This document shows positions 1 through 6,286 of a stretch of DNA of 40,927 nucleotides, piece after piece (position 1 is the stretch's first letter; each line of letters opens with the position of its first letter). Below the pieces are notes generated by a model. That model ran no database searches. It was not told the origin of the DNA and saw nothing but the letters and a program-made list of their open reading frames with translations. Source of the stretch: Azospirillum sp. SYSU D00513 (GTDB taxonomy: Bacteria > Pseudomonadota > Alphaproteobacteria > Azospirillales > Azospirillaceae); NCBI RefSeq assembly GCF_017356015.1, contig NZ_JAFIQV010000054.1, forward strand, positions 1 to 40,927. Direction: 5' to 3'. A program made the position numbers and the translations under genes.

Positions 1-72
1 CGTGTCCGTCAGGTCGCTCGGGTAACGACGGTCGTCATCTTTGTACTTTTCCCGCTGCGCGTCTGTCCACAT
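1..72 (-). CDS. IS5-family transposase, N-terminal end (runs off the window)
   Basis: The 24 visible codons start at ATG 72, preceded on the minus strand by a strong AGGAGG-type ribosome binding site. The reading contains RRYPSDLTD, which matches the usual start of small IS5-family (IS427-like) transposases, RYPSDLTDAEW. The protein would move its own element by DDE chemistry, but the catalytic part lies outside the window. The element's end is probably near 110-130, where a GAGCCTGTTTGACT-like sequence is read on the minus strand; the partner end is not visible. The family call rests on one short motif. Confidence 0.65.
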   Translation of the reverse strand, partial: MWTDAQREKYKDDDRRYPSDLTDT

Positions 73-146
73 CGTCCACTCCTCCTGCCATCACCAACAG
101 ACAGAAGCAGGTTTCAGTCAAACAGGCTCTGACCAGGCCTCTCCGC

Positions 147-205
147 CAGCCGTACCCGCCTGTGAGCCCGCAACGGCGCTGACCGAAGGGACCGGAACCA
201 ATCCG
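147..205. repeat. Dispersed repeat, copy 1 (partner at 2938-3000)
   Basis: About 50 bases here match 2938-3000 with few differences; the shared core includes CCCGCCTGTG, CGCTGA and CGAAGGGACC followed by AACCAAT. In one plus frame both copies read as VPAC-x-PA, then L-x-EGT-x-TN. They may therefore be duplicated 3' ends of one lost gene, or an interspersed non-coding repeat. Copy 1 lies beside an IS5-like end and copy 2 abuts a MITE. The rest of 73-325 holds no gene I can support. Confidence 0.5.
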
Positions 206-281
206 ATAAGCTTCTGTTAGGGAGGCAGGTGCATCTGATCCCTAACCCAGATTGCACCTATTCACGTAACGTCGGTGCCGC

Positions 282-314
282 GCGAAGGCCGCCTGCCATC
301 CGGGCGGCCTTCGC
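282..314 (-). terminator. Terminator-like hairpin downstream of the first receiver gene
   Basis: A perfect 12-bp GC-rich stem (GCGAAGGCCGCC with its complement) closes a 9-base loop, 11 bases past the stop of the receiver gene at 326-754. No clear U-run follows on the minus strand, so terminator function is inferred from position and stem strength. A close relative of this hairpin occurs at 1015-1047. Confidence 0.55.
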
Positions 315-325
315 TGCGTCTGGGC

Positions 326-754
326 TCAGTGAGTGGCACCCTCTGAGATGCTGATGCCGTCCAGGGGCGGAACAGGCATTCCGACCGTGTTGCTCTGCGG
401 CAGCGATGCCCGAACCGCATCAAGAAGCAGGGCGTTGGGAACTGGTTTCGTAAACACAGCGGTTCGTCCCTGGGAGGGCTCGACCAGCACCATGCTGGGG
501 ACCATGTGGCCGGTCATGATGACCACCGGTAGGCTCGGATATTGTTCACGAAGGTGCGCTACCAATCCCAACCCATCAAGCTCCGGCATACGGACATCGG
601 TTACCAAGATGTCTGCGGGATCCGCAGCGTATGCCTGCAAGGCATCTAGACCGTTGTCCGCCACTGTCACCCGATATCCTGCTTCGGTCAGCAGATCCTC
701 TACAGCCATAGCGACCAAAACCTCATCCTCGGCAAGCAACACATGGATCGGCAC
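326..754 (-). CDS. Stand-alone CheY-like response regulator receiver protein
   Basis: This 142-aa protein is a single receiver domain with no output domain. The required residues are present: acidic pair E9/D10, phosphoacceptor D53 (in VTDVRMPELDG), T81 and K103 (TKP). It would take a phosphate from a histidine kinase and act by protein contact, or work inside a phosphorelay. The start is GTG at 754 behind a GAGGGG ribosome binding site. It is a close paralogue of the receiver at 2371-2748, sharing the opening IHVLLA-D/E-DE and VTDVRMPELDG. The C-terminal ~20 residues extend past the fold. No kinase gene lies nearby, so the partner is unknown. Divergent relatives of this type are common in Azospirillum-like genomes. 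Confidence 0.9.
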   Translation of the reverse strand: MPIHVLLAEDEVLVAMAVEDLLTEAGYRVTVADNGLDALQAYAADPADILVTDVRMPELDGLGLVAHLREQYPSLPVVIMTGHMVPSMVLVEPSQGRTAVFTKPVPNALLLDAVRASLPQSNTVGMPVPPLDGISISEGATH

Positions 755-827
755 GTCCCGGTCCCCTCAAGCGGTTCGACAAATTGGAAACGCGCCGATC
801 AATCAGCCCGCCCAGTGCGCCGAATGA

Positions 828-841
828 TTAACTTATTTTAA
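828..841. promoter_or_regulatory. TTAA-N6-TTAA site upstream of the first receiver gene
   Basis: TTAA half-sites at 828-831 and 838-841 are six bases apart, about 74 bp upstream of the GTG at 754. A matching site with the same spacing lies at a similar distance upstream of the paralogous receiver at 2371-2748. The half-site resembles the CtrA box, but that box has seven bases between half-sites. Operator function is inferred from the recurrence. Confidence 0.35.
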
Positions 842-1014
842 TGAAAGACCCGATTCGGTCTTTGGCCATAGGGGCGCCTATCGCAATCGAACATGCCCCT
901 TTGGAGAAGCGGAACCAATCATTGAGGACCATGTTGTAGACGCCAGTGCGCTCTGGATCTCCGTCTGGAGGCACTGGTGGCTTGTACGTTATTTCATTCC
1001 TTCAGTGCAACGCG

Positions 1015-1047
1015 CGAAGGCCGTTTGCTCCCCGGCAACGGCCTTCG
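1015..1047 (+). terminator. Terminator-like hairpin in a gene-free stretch
   Basis: An 11-bp perfect stem (CGAAGGCCGTT and complement) is followed by TTGCGTTTGTCC, a modest T-rich tail on plus. It resembles the hairpin at 282-314. The stretch 755-1400 has no protein gene I trust; it holds this hairpin and another at 1157-1195. Confidence 0.45.
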
Positions 1048-1156
1048 TTGCGTTTGTCCCGAATCATAATGCCATGACAAAACCTCGCAGGAACACTGTG
1101 CTTCTGCATGCGTTCTTTGCGTGGGTTTGGCATGGGCCAGCCTATAAGCCTTCGGG

Positions 1157-1195
1157 GTCGTTTCCTAAGCGGGAGACGGCCCCGTTGCTTTTTGT
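1157..1195 (+). terminator. Rho-independent terminator-like hairpin with T-run
   Basis: GGGGTCGT pairs with ACGGCCCC (one G-U pair) and is followed by TTGCTTTTTGTGG, a fair U-tract on plus. No plus-strand protein gene ends just upstream. It could end a small RNA or a decayed gene, or be left behind by rearrangement. Confidence 0.5.
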
Positions 1196-1400
1196 GGTCT
1201 TGTTTGGTTTAGAGGCAAGCTCGGCCTTCCTATGAGCCTCAAGCCGAGAGCATTCATGATTGGACGCTCCCAGTAAGCGGAGAAAGCCCGACAGACATTA
1301 TAATAAAAATTTAGCTAATCCATTATAAGCGTACGGTTACAAACTGTTAACATCCGCCGTCTACAATCAATAGAAAGCGAGTTTCCAAAAATCCGAGGCC

Positions 1401-1634
1401 ATGAGACACATTGAGTTTTCGAAAATGTATGTTGATCACTCTAATCCAACCGAAGTGACGCAGACTAAGAACTATTTACGTTCGATGACTCTGGAGGAAC
1501 TGGAGCACGTACTGCACGAAAGCTGTGAGATCGTGCTGAGTGGCGAGGTTGTGTATCCATCAAGCGTGCGCCGCATGATCGCTACACAGATCCTGATTAG
1601 AGACGAGATTATGGCGAGGCGGAGCGAAAAATGA
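1401..1634 (+). CDS. Hypothetical 77-aa protein
   Basis: I do not recognise the family. The start ATG at 1401 has a GAGG ribosome binding site five bases upstream. The protein is charged and mostly helical in appearance (LRSMTLEELEHVLHESCE), with no signal peptide or membrane segment. Its stop overlaps the ATG of the next small gene (ATGA, 1631-1634), a typical sign of translational coupling, which supports both being real. Base composition is more AT-rich than the flagellar genes, suggesting acquired DNA. Confidence 0.6.
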   Translation: MRHIEFSKMYVDHSNPTEVTQTKNYLRSMTLEELEHVLHESCEIVLSGEVVYPSSVRRMIATQILIRDEIMARRSEK

Positions 1635-1804
1635 AGGTTGCGGCGTTTTTTCTTTGGATGCTAGCCTTTATTCTGATGAGTCCAGACAATGAATTGGTCT
1701 TTAGGTCTTTAGGCTTGATGACGTTGGTATCAACGACAGCATATCTACTTAGCAGTAATCGTGAAGAGCTTTCAACGCAGCGCTTTTCAAGCGTAAGCCA
1801 CTAA
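1631..1804 (+). CDS. Small membrane protein, 57 aa
   Basis: This short gene starts at ATG 1631, overlapping the stop of the upstream 77-aa gene by four bases, and ends at TAA 1802-1804. The product has two hydrophobic segments, residues 2-16 (VAAFFLWMLAFILM) and about 24-41 (FRSLGLMTLVSTTAYLL), joined by a short acidic turn, with a polar tail. It looks like a two-helix inner-membrane miniprotein. The function is unknown; the coupled gene order suggests the soluble upstream protein is its partner. Confidence 0.55.
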   Translation: MKVAAFFLWMLAFILMSPDNELVFRSLGLMTLVSTTAYLLSSNREELSTQRFSSVSH

Positions 1805-1835
1805 ACCATACAAGCTGCTTCACGTTACCGTTTGA

Positions 1836-2225
1836 TCACTTAATCAGCGTCCGAATGGCCTTGATCAACGCGCCGACCATGAAAGGTTTGGTCAAGACAA
1901 TGAGTTTTCCTGGTTGCTGCGCAGGTACGCTGTCGCTGTAGCCGGTCATCACGACGATGGGCAGGTTGGAGCGGCGCTGACGGATCAGGCGGATTAGGCT
2001 GTTGCCGTCCATGACCGGCATGCGCATGTCCGTGATCAGGAGCGCCGCCGGGTCCTTCTCATTAGCCTCCATTGCCTCCAGGCCATTGTGAACCGCCGTA
2101 ACGCGGTATCCGTAATCTTCGAGCGTGGAGGCCAGAGCCATCGCAACAAGATCCTCGTCTTCAGCCATGAGAATGTGTGGCGAGATATTAGACACGGCGC
2201 TAGTCCCGTTATGGAGCCTCTGCAC
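1836..2225 (-). CDS. Stand-alone CheY-like response regulator receiver protein
   Basis: This 129-aa single receiver domain has the acidic residues E22/D23, phosphoacceptor D66 (ITDMRMP), the Thr of VMTGYS and the Lys of LTKPF. It is more distant from the two other receivers here than they are from each other. The annotated start is GTG 2225; an internal GTG ten codons later (VSNISPHILMAEDE) would give a more typical receiver start and is possible. No output domain or kinase is adjacent. The upstream region lacks the paired TTAA site seen at the other two receiver genes. Confidence 0.88.
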   Translation of the reverse strand: MQRLHNGTSAVSNISPHILMAEDEDLVAMALASTLEDYGYRVTAVHNGLEAMEANEKDPAALLITDMRMPVMDGNSLIRLIRQRRSNLPIVVMTGYSDSVPAQQPGKLIVLTKPFMVGALIKAIRTLIK

Positions 2226-2370
2226 GCAACATTCTACGCTCTGGATTTATCACAAAAAATCGCAGCAGCACCGGAACAAAGCTTAAGGGCATGCGGCTTG
2301 GTTGGTCAACCTCACGTCTCAACCCCACCTCCGCACATCCAAACTCCCAATGAGATCCGTGAGAGATGCG

Positions 2371-2748
2371 CTATCTGCCAGCTTGGCTGGTGGGGAATGA
2401 AGCACGGACTGCATTGAGCAGTTGGTCCAGCCGCACGGGTTTTTCGAACACCGTGGTTTTCCCTCTGGATTGGTCAGTCACCATCATGCTGCTGAGCAGG
2501 TGGCCGGACATGATGATCACTGGCAGGGTCGGGTTCATTCCCCGAAGGCGCCACATCAAGGAGAAGCCATCAAGCTCCGGCATCCGCACATCCGTGATCA
2601 GGAGGTCAGCAGGGTCTGCCATGTAGGCGGCGAGAGCCTTCGTTCCGTCGCTTGCGACGGTCACGCGGTAACCGGCCTCCGTTAGGATCTCCTCAACGGC
2701 CATAGCGACCAGGATCTCATCGTCGGCTAGCAAAACGTGGATCTGCAC
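2371..2748 (-). CDS. Stand-alone CheY-like response regulator receiver protein
   Basis: This 125-aa receiver domain has D9/D10, phosphoacceptor D53 (ITDVRMPELDG), S81 in place of the usual Thr, and K103 (EKP). It is the closest relative in the window of the receiver at 326-754, with the same length to the phosphoacceptor and the same DVRMPELDG core, so the two look like a duplication. The start is GTG 2748 with AGGT upstream. A perfect TTAA palindrome lies about 69 bp upstream. Ser instead of Thr is tolerated in many receivers, so phosphorylation is still expected. Confidence 0.9.
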   Translation of the reverse strand: MQIHVLLADDEILVAMAVEEILTEAGYRVTVASDGTKALAAYMADPADLLITDVRMPELDGFSLMWRLRGMNPTLPVIIMSGHLLSSMMVTDQSRGKTTVFEKPVRLDQLLNAVRASFPTSQAGR

Positions 2749-2816
2749 ACTGGGACCTGACGGCTACGGAAAGGCACACGAACGCTGCGTGACACCTCAT
2801 TTATAACACCAAAGCG

Positions 2817-2830
2817 TTAACATATGTTAA
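2817..2830. promoter_or_regulatory. Perfect 14-bp palindrome upstream of the third receiver gene
   Basis: TTAACATATGTTAA is a perfect palindrome and has the TTAA-N6-TTAA layout also seen at 828-841. Both sites lie about 70 bp upstream of the two paralogous receiver genes. It could bind a dimeric regulator; the identity is unknown. It is not a canonical CtrA box, because the spacer is six rather than seven. Confidence 0.4.
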
Positions 2831-2937
2831 TGCACGAGGGGATTTCGATGTCGGGCGTATTGGTCGTCAGCAAGATGTTCACCGACGCAATACCTGTTGA
2901 TCGGGCATGCCATATCGGCTTTTGGGCACCTTTATAC

Positions 2938-3000
2938 GGTGGACGTGCCCGCCTGTGCGCCCGCAGCGACGCTGAGCGAAGGGACCAAAACCAATCTCAT
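2938..3000. repeat. Dispersed repeat, copy 2 (partner at 147-205)
   Basis: This is the second copy of the ~50-base repeat. In the plus frame starting at 2945 it reads VPACAPAATLSEGTKTN and runs directly into the MITE end, where the frame stops. That gives the impression of a gene 3' end cut by the MITE. Confidence 0.5.
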
Positions 3001-3001
3001 A

Positions 3002-3216
3002 GAGGGTGTCACGCTGTAACGTTGGATTTAAACAACTTTTATTGCTTCGCCTCTGTCAGCGCTTTTAGGGCTTGTTTGCTACCCCAGACATGCGACAAGC
3101 GATGGATCGGCCTTCCGGAGAATGCGTATGTGAAGGGAGGACGATCAACTCAGAGCAGCACAGAGGCACGATGTCAACAAAGTGACTCAAATCCAACGTT
3201 ACTGCGTGACACCCTC
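3002..3216. mobile_element. MITE-like element with 28-bp inverted repeats
   Basis: The ends, 3002-3029 and 3189-3216, are inverted repeats matching at 27 of 28 positions (GAGGGTGTCACGC, then T/A, GTAACGTTGGATTT). The 215-bp unit is too short to encode a transposase, so it should be moved by one supplied in trans. No obvious target duplication is present: the left flank is CTCATA and the right flank CTCTGC. Its right end joins directly to a truncated hipA-like gene. Confidence 0.75.
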
Positions 3217-3945
3217 CTCTGCATGACGCTCGCCGGCCGCTGCGACCTGAAGACCGCAGCGGTGACGACGGGCAGGGCGGGGGAGTGGAGCTACTTACTG
3301 GTCACCCGCTACGACCGGGTGCAGCGGGAGGGGCGCTGGCTGCGCGTCCACCAGGAGGACTTCTGCCAAGCGCTCGGCAAGCCGCCTGGGGCGAAGTACG
3401 AGCGCAACCGCTCGGGTGTCAGGGGGCCGCGCTTGGCCGACATGTTCAAGGTAGTCGAAGACTACCTGACGGCAGTTGACCGCATGCGGCTGCTCGACGC
3501 CGTGATTTCCAACGTGATGATCTGCAACACGGACTCGCACGCCAAGAACTACAGCGTCCTCCTGACAGGCCGGGGCGCCTCTCTGGCCCCGCTCTATGAC
3601 CTCATGTGCGCGGCCGAGTGGGAAAACGTTACGAAAAACCTGTCGCAGACTATCGCCGGCAAGACCCGCGGGGATCATCTCAAGGGCTGCCACTGGCAGC
3701 GGATGGCGGACGAGTGCGGCCTAAACCGCACGATGATCCTCCGGCGGATCGAGACGATCGCGGGAAAGGTCCGGCGGGAACTGCCGGAGGCGGTCGAGGC
3801 GGTCAGAGCGATGCCGGGCGGGAACCATCCGCTGCTAACCGAGTTCGCAGCAGCGATCGAGGCACGCTGCCGAACCATCGTCCTAAACCTCGTCCACATC
3901 GAGGCGGCTGCCGAAGATGCTGACGATAACGTCCACGCCCGATAA
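3217..3945 (+). pseudogene. HipA-family kinase, 5'-truncated remnant
   Basis: The ~240 residues after the MITE match the C-terminal half of HipA-type Ser/Thr kinases. CMTLAG is followed by a VTRYDR motif, catalytic SNVMICNTDSHAKNYSVL (the N-x-D-x-HxKN loop) and the metal-binding LAPLYDL. Intact HipA proteins have about 410-440 residues; the N-terminal subdomain and most of the ATP-binding lobe are missing. Open frame continues upstream through the MITE to 2824, but that part is not HipA-like. HipA normally acts as a toxin kinase controlled by HipB, and no hipB is visible. The remnant is unlikely to be active. A possible residual start is ATG 3223. Confidence 0.75.
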
Positions 3946-3995
3946 TGAGGCTCGATCCCGCCACCGCCTTCGGTTCCTCAATTCTCCAGCGCTTG

Positions 3996-4095
3996 GGCTC
4001 TGTTGCAAAGTTTGACTCAGCCACAAATGCTGATATGCGGCGTCTGCCGGACAGATGTTAACGTCTGCAGGTCAGCAAAAATTTTCAACAGAACC
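3996..4095. mobile_element. ~100-bp MITE with IS6-like ends, copy A
   Basis: The left end is GGCTCTGTTGCAAAGTTT; the right end is the imperfect complement (TTTTCAACAGAACC). Read as written it matches the reverse complement of the copy at 11659-11759 over nearly its whole length, sharing GCCACAAA, GCGGCGTCTGCCGGAC and AGGTCAGCA. The terminal sequence is like those of IS6-family elements such as IS26 and IS257. It lies just past the 3' end of the chemoreceptor gene at 4151-5407. No clear 8-bp target duplication is seen. Confidence 0.7.
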
Positions 4096-4150
4096 TTGCG
4101 CCGCCCTCAATTGGGCTGAGATCTTCGCTCAGCTGGTCAGCGCCCAGGTA

Positions 4151-5407
4151 CTAACGGACTTGCATGTGCTGAAGGAATAGTTCGACCTCGCCTTGGAGAA
4201 CCTCGGCCTGACGCGACACCTCGCCAGTGACGCCGAGCACCTGAGAAGCCGCGGCGCCCGTCTCATTGGCCGCTAACCGCACCTGAGAGATGTTGTTCGA
4301 CACCTCTTTCGTGTGGTTCGAAGCCTCCAGCACGTTGCGGGTGATCTCGACGGTCGCGGCACTCTGCTCCTCGATGGCCGAGGCGATGGTGGCGGTGATC
4401 TCGTTCATCGTAGCGATGGTCGAGCCGATGCCTTGGATCGCCGTCACCGCCTGGCCCGCCACGTCACGTATAGCGGTGATCTGGGAGGCGATCTCCTCCG
4501 TCGCGCGCGCCGTCTGGTTGGCGAGGCTCTTGACCTCGCCGGCGACAACGGCGAAGCCCTTGCCGGCCTCGCCCGCCCGCGCCGCCTCGATGGTGGCGTT
4601 CAGCGCCAGCAGGTTGGTCTGGCTGGCAATGCTCTGGATCAGGTGCACCACCTCGCCGATCTTGTGCGCGGCTTCCGTCAGACCGGCGACTGTGCTGTTC
4701 GTGCGCGCGGCCTCCTGCACGGCGTTGCCGGCGATGCCCGAGGACTTGGCCGCGTGGGTCGAGATGTCCCGCAGCGCCGTCGCCATGCGCTCGGCGGCGG
4801 TGGCCACCGTCTGGACGTTGGTGGAGGTTTGCTCCGACGCGCTGGCCGAGGCGGTCGCCTGCCGGCTGGTCTCCTCCGCGATAGCGGACATGCTCTGGGC
4901 GGTCGCCTCCAGCTCGGTGGTGGCGGACGCCACGCTGCCGACGAGCTGCTTGATGGTCGCCTCGAAGTTCTGCGCCATACGGACCTGCTCGGTGACCGCC
5001 TGCCAGCTCAGCATCGCGCCGCAATAGGTCTTCTTCTTGTCGAGCACGGCGACGAAGCTGAGGTCGATCCACTCCTCGCCGATCTGCAGGCGGCACTTGT
5101 AAGGAAGCGCCGAGGGGTCGGGCAGTTTCACGCGGAGGTTCGCGCCGATGGCGGGGAAGAGATCCGCGACGTGCCGTCCCATCACTGTCTTGGCGGTCGC
5201 CGGGAAGGCGTCGCCGAGCCGGCCGATCAGCTCCTTGGCGGCCGTGTTGATGTAGGTGACCGTGAAGCCCTGAGCCGTGTCACACCACAGCAGCGGAATC
5301 GGCACGCAGTCGATCATCATCATCGCGGACTCGAACCAGGTCTGAAGCTCCGCGTGACGATTTTTGAGCGCGTTGTACTTCTTGTTAGACGCGAACGGCT
5401 TCCACAT
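4151..5407 (-). CDS. Soluble PAS-type methyl-accepting chemotaxis protein
   Basis: The 418-aa protein has no membrane segment. Residues ~25-140 form a PAS-like sensor (PIPLLWCDTAQGFTVTYIN, then an LSFVAVLDKK strand). Residues ~150-418 are a chemoreceptor signalling coiled coil with the conserved hairpin tip at ~264-295 (QTNLLALNATIEAARAGEAG, then KGFAVVAGEVK). It should form cytoplasmic arrays with CheA and CheW and sense an internal or diffusible cue, perhaps redox or a cofactor. The start ATG 5407 has GAGGG upstream. No che genes adjoin it. Copies of one MITE bracket the gene in inverted orientation, so it may be a mobile chemoreceptor cassette. Confidence 0.93.
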   Translation of the reverse strand: MWKPFASNKKYNALKNRHAELQTWFESAMMMIDCVPIPLLWCDTAQGFTVTYINTAAKELIGRLGDAFPATAKTVMGRHVADLFPAIGANLRVKLPDPSALPYKCRLQIGEEWIDLSFVAVLDKKKTYCGAMLSWQAVTEQVRMAQNFEATIKQLVGSVASATTELEATAQSMSAIAEETSRQATASASASEQTSTNVQTVATAAERMATALRDISTHAAKSSGIAGNAVQEAARTNSTVAGLTEAAHKIGEVVHLIQSIASQTNLLALNATIEAARAGEAGKGFAVVAGEVKSLANQTARATEEIASQITAIRDVAGQAVTAIQGIGSTIATMNEITATIASAIEEQSAATVEITRNVLEASNHTKEVSNNISQVRLAANETGAAASQVLGVTGEVSRQAEVLQGEVELFLQHMQVR

Positions 5408-5523
5408 GCATCCCTCGTCATCACGGATGCCACGCTGCGTAGATCAACAGGCGGCTAACGCAGTTGCGTAAACCAGCAAACTTGAAAGATCATTAATGTT
5501 GCTCGGAAAGTTGCAAGCCGATG

Positions 5524-5625
5524 GGCCCCTGTTGCAAATTTCTGCGGACCTACAAACAGTAGCGTCCGTCCGGCAAATTCCGCATATCAACCTTTGTGGC
5601 TCAACCAAGATTCGCAACAGAGCCC
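5524..5625. mobile_element. ~100-bp MITE with IS6-like ends, copy B
   Basis: It shares CTGTTGCAAATTTCTGC at the left end, TAGCGTCCGTCCGGCA in the middle, and CTTTGTGGCT then GCAACAGAGCC at the right with the copy at 11659-11759, in the same orientation. It is inverted relative to copy A at 3996-4095. It lies about 115 bp upstream of the start of the chemoreceptor gene at 4151-5407, so it may overlap that gene's promoter. Confidence 0.7.
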
Positions 5626-5765
5626 AGGGATCCGGCGATTTCTCGGTCGGATGAGGTCGGTTAAAAGGCGGGCGCCTTGGTAACCACTGCGCCTGAGCAT
5701 GTCGCAAAAACATAACGCTGACATTCGGCATGGTATCCCGAAGCCCAAACACAGCCTTGAGAACT

Positions 5766-5775
5766 GGGGGGGGGG
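5766..5775 (+). repeat. Run of ten G bases
   Basis: A homopolymer of ten G lies in a stretch of degenerate sequence. Such tracts slip during replication, but I see no intact gene whose frame it would switch. Confidence 0.8.
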
Positions 5776-5940
5776 TGCAAGCAGGACACTTAGGAAGTGC
5801 GGGAGCCCAACGCTCTGGGTGCGGCCCGAGGAGTTCGCGGTATGGACATCCGCCGGCACTGGCCGGAGACGTCGGCCTCAGGCCTATCTGGACATTACCA
5901 GTAAGACGGGAGTGATGCTGTGCGATGCGTTTGGCTGTAA

Positions 5941-6030
5941 TGCTTTGCCCCGCGTCGCGCCTTTCAGGTCCAACTGTCGCATCAGCCGGGCTACCGTGCA
6001 GCCCGCCACCTCCAGACCCTACCGCGGCCT
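5941..6030 (-). pseudogene. IS3-family orfB transposase remnant
   Basis: On the minus strand the reading VARLMRQLDLKGATRGKAL matches the helper segment near the N-terminus of IS3-family orfB (usually CTVERLMR-x-MGL-x-GAVRGK). Only about 30 residues are preserved, with no DDE core. The surrounding 5640-5930 contains no gene I can recognise. Confidence 0.5.
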
Positions 6031-6076
6031 TGTTGCGCAAATCGGGATACGGGTAGGCTGCTCCCTTCCCCGGTTT

Positions 6077-6168
6077 TCAGGCGACCATGAGTGAGGCTGG
6101 CATACCGAGGCTGGTCATCCAGTTGAGGACGGCGGAGGTGAAGTGAGCCTCAACGTTTTGGATCATTC
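6077..6168 (-). pseudogene. Transposase C-terminal remnant, family uncertain
   Basis: The minus-strand reading QNVEAHFTSAVLNWMTSLG runs to a TGA at 6077-6079 and looks like the tail of a transposase. It adjoins the IS3-like fragment but need not belong to it. The stretch 5408-6286 as a whole is insertion-sequence debris plus one MITE. Confidence 0.35.
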
Positions 6169-6286
6169 TTTGACCTATGTCACAGGGCACAAACTTATTT
6201 CAGTAAGATTTAATTAAGAGGTCGCGTTTATGACTCGGCCGGGGTTTGTGACAGCTTGCCTTATGCTGAGAAAAGGAATTGGACCA

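Noticed and set aside
828..841. Canonical CtrA box upstream of the receiver gene
   Set aside because: The spacer is six bases, not seven; kept only as an unassigned motif.
1005..1235. A 76-aa plus-strand gene
   Set aside because: It spans two strong hairpins and has no ribosome site or recognisable content; read as chance frame.
2824..3216. A 373-aa HipA-like protein starting at 2824
   Set aside because: The first ~130 residues cross the MITE and are not HipA-like; only the part after 3216 matches the family.
4313..5458. Long plus-strand frame opposite the chemoreceptor
   Set aside because: GC-rich coding DNA opens antisense frames; the product is Arg/Gly/Leu-rich and the minus-strand receptor is certain.
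5444..6040. A 198-aa minus-strand gene
   Set aside because: It crosses a MITE and a degraded IS3-like fragment; the product is low-complexity and the real signal lies in another frame.
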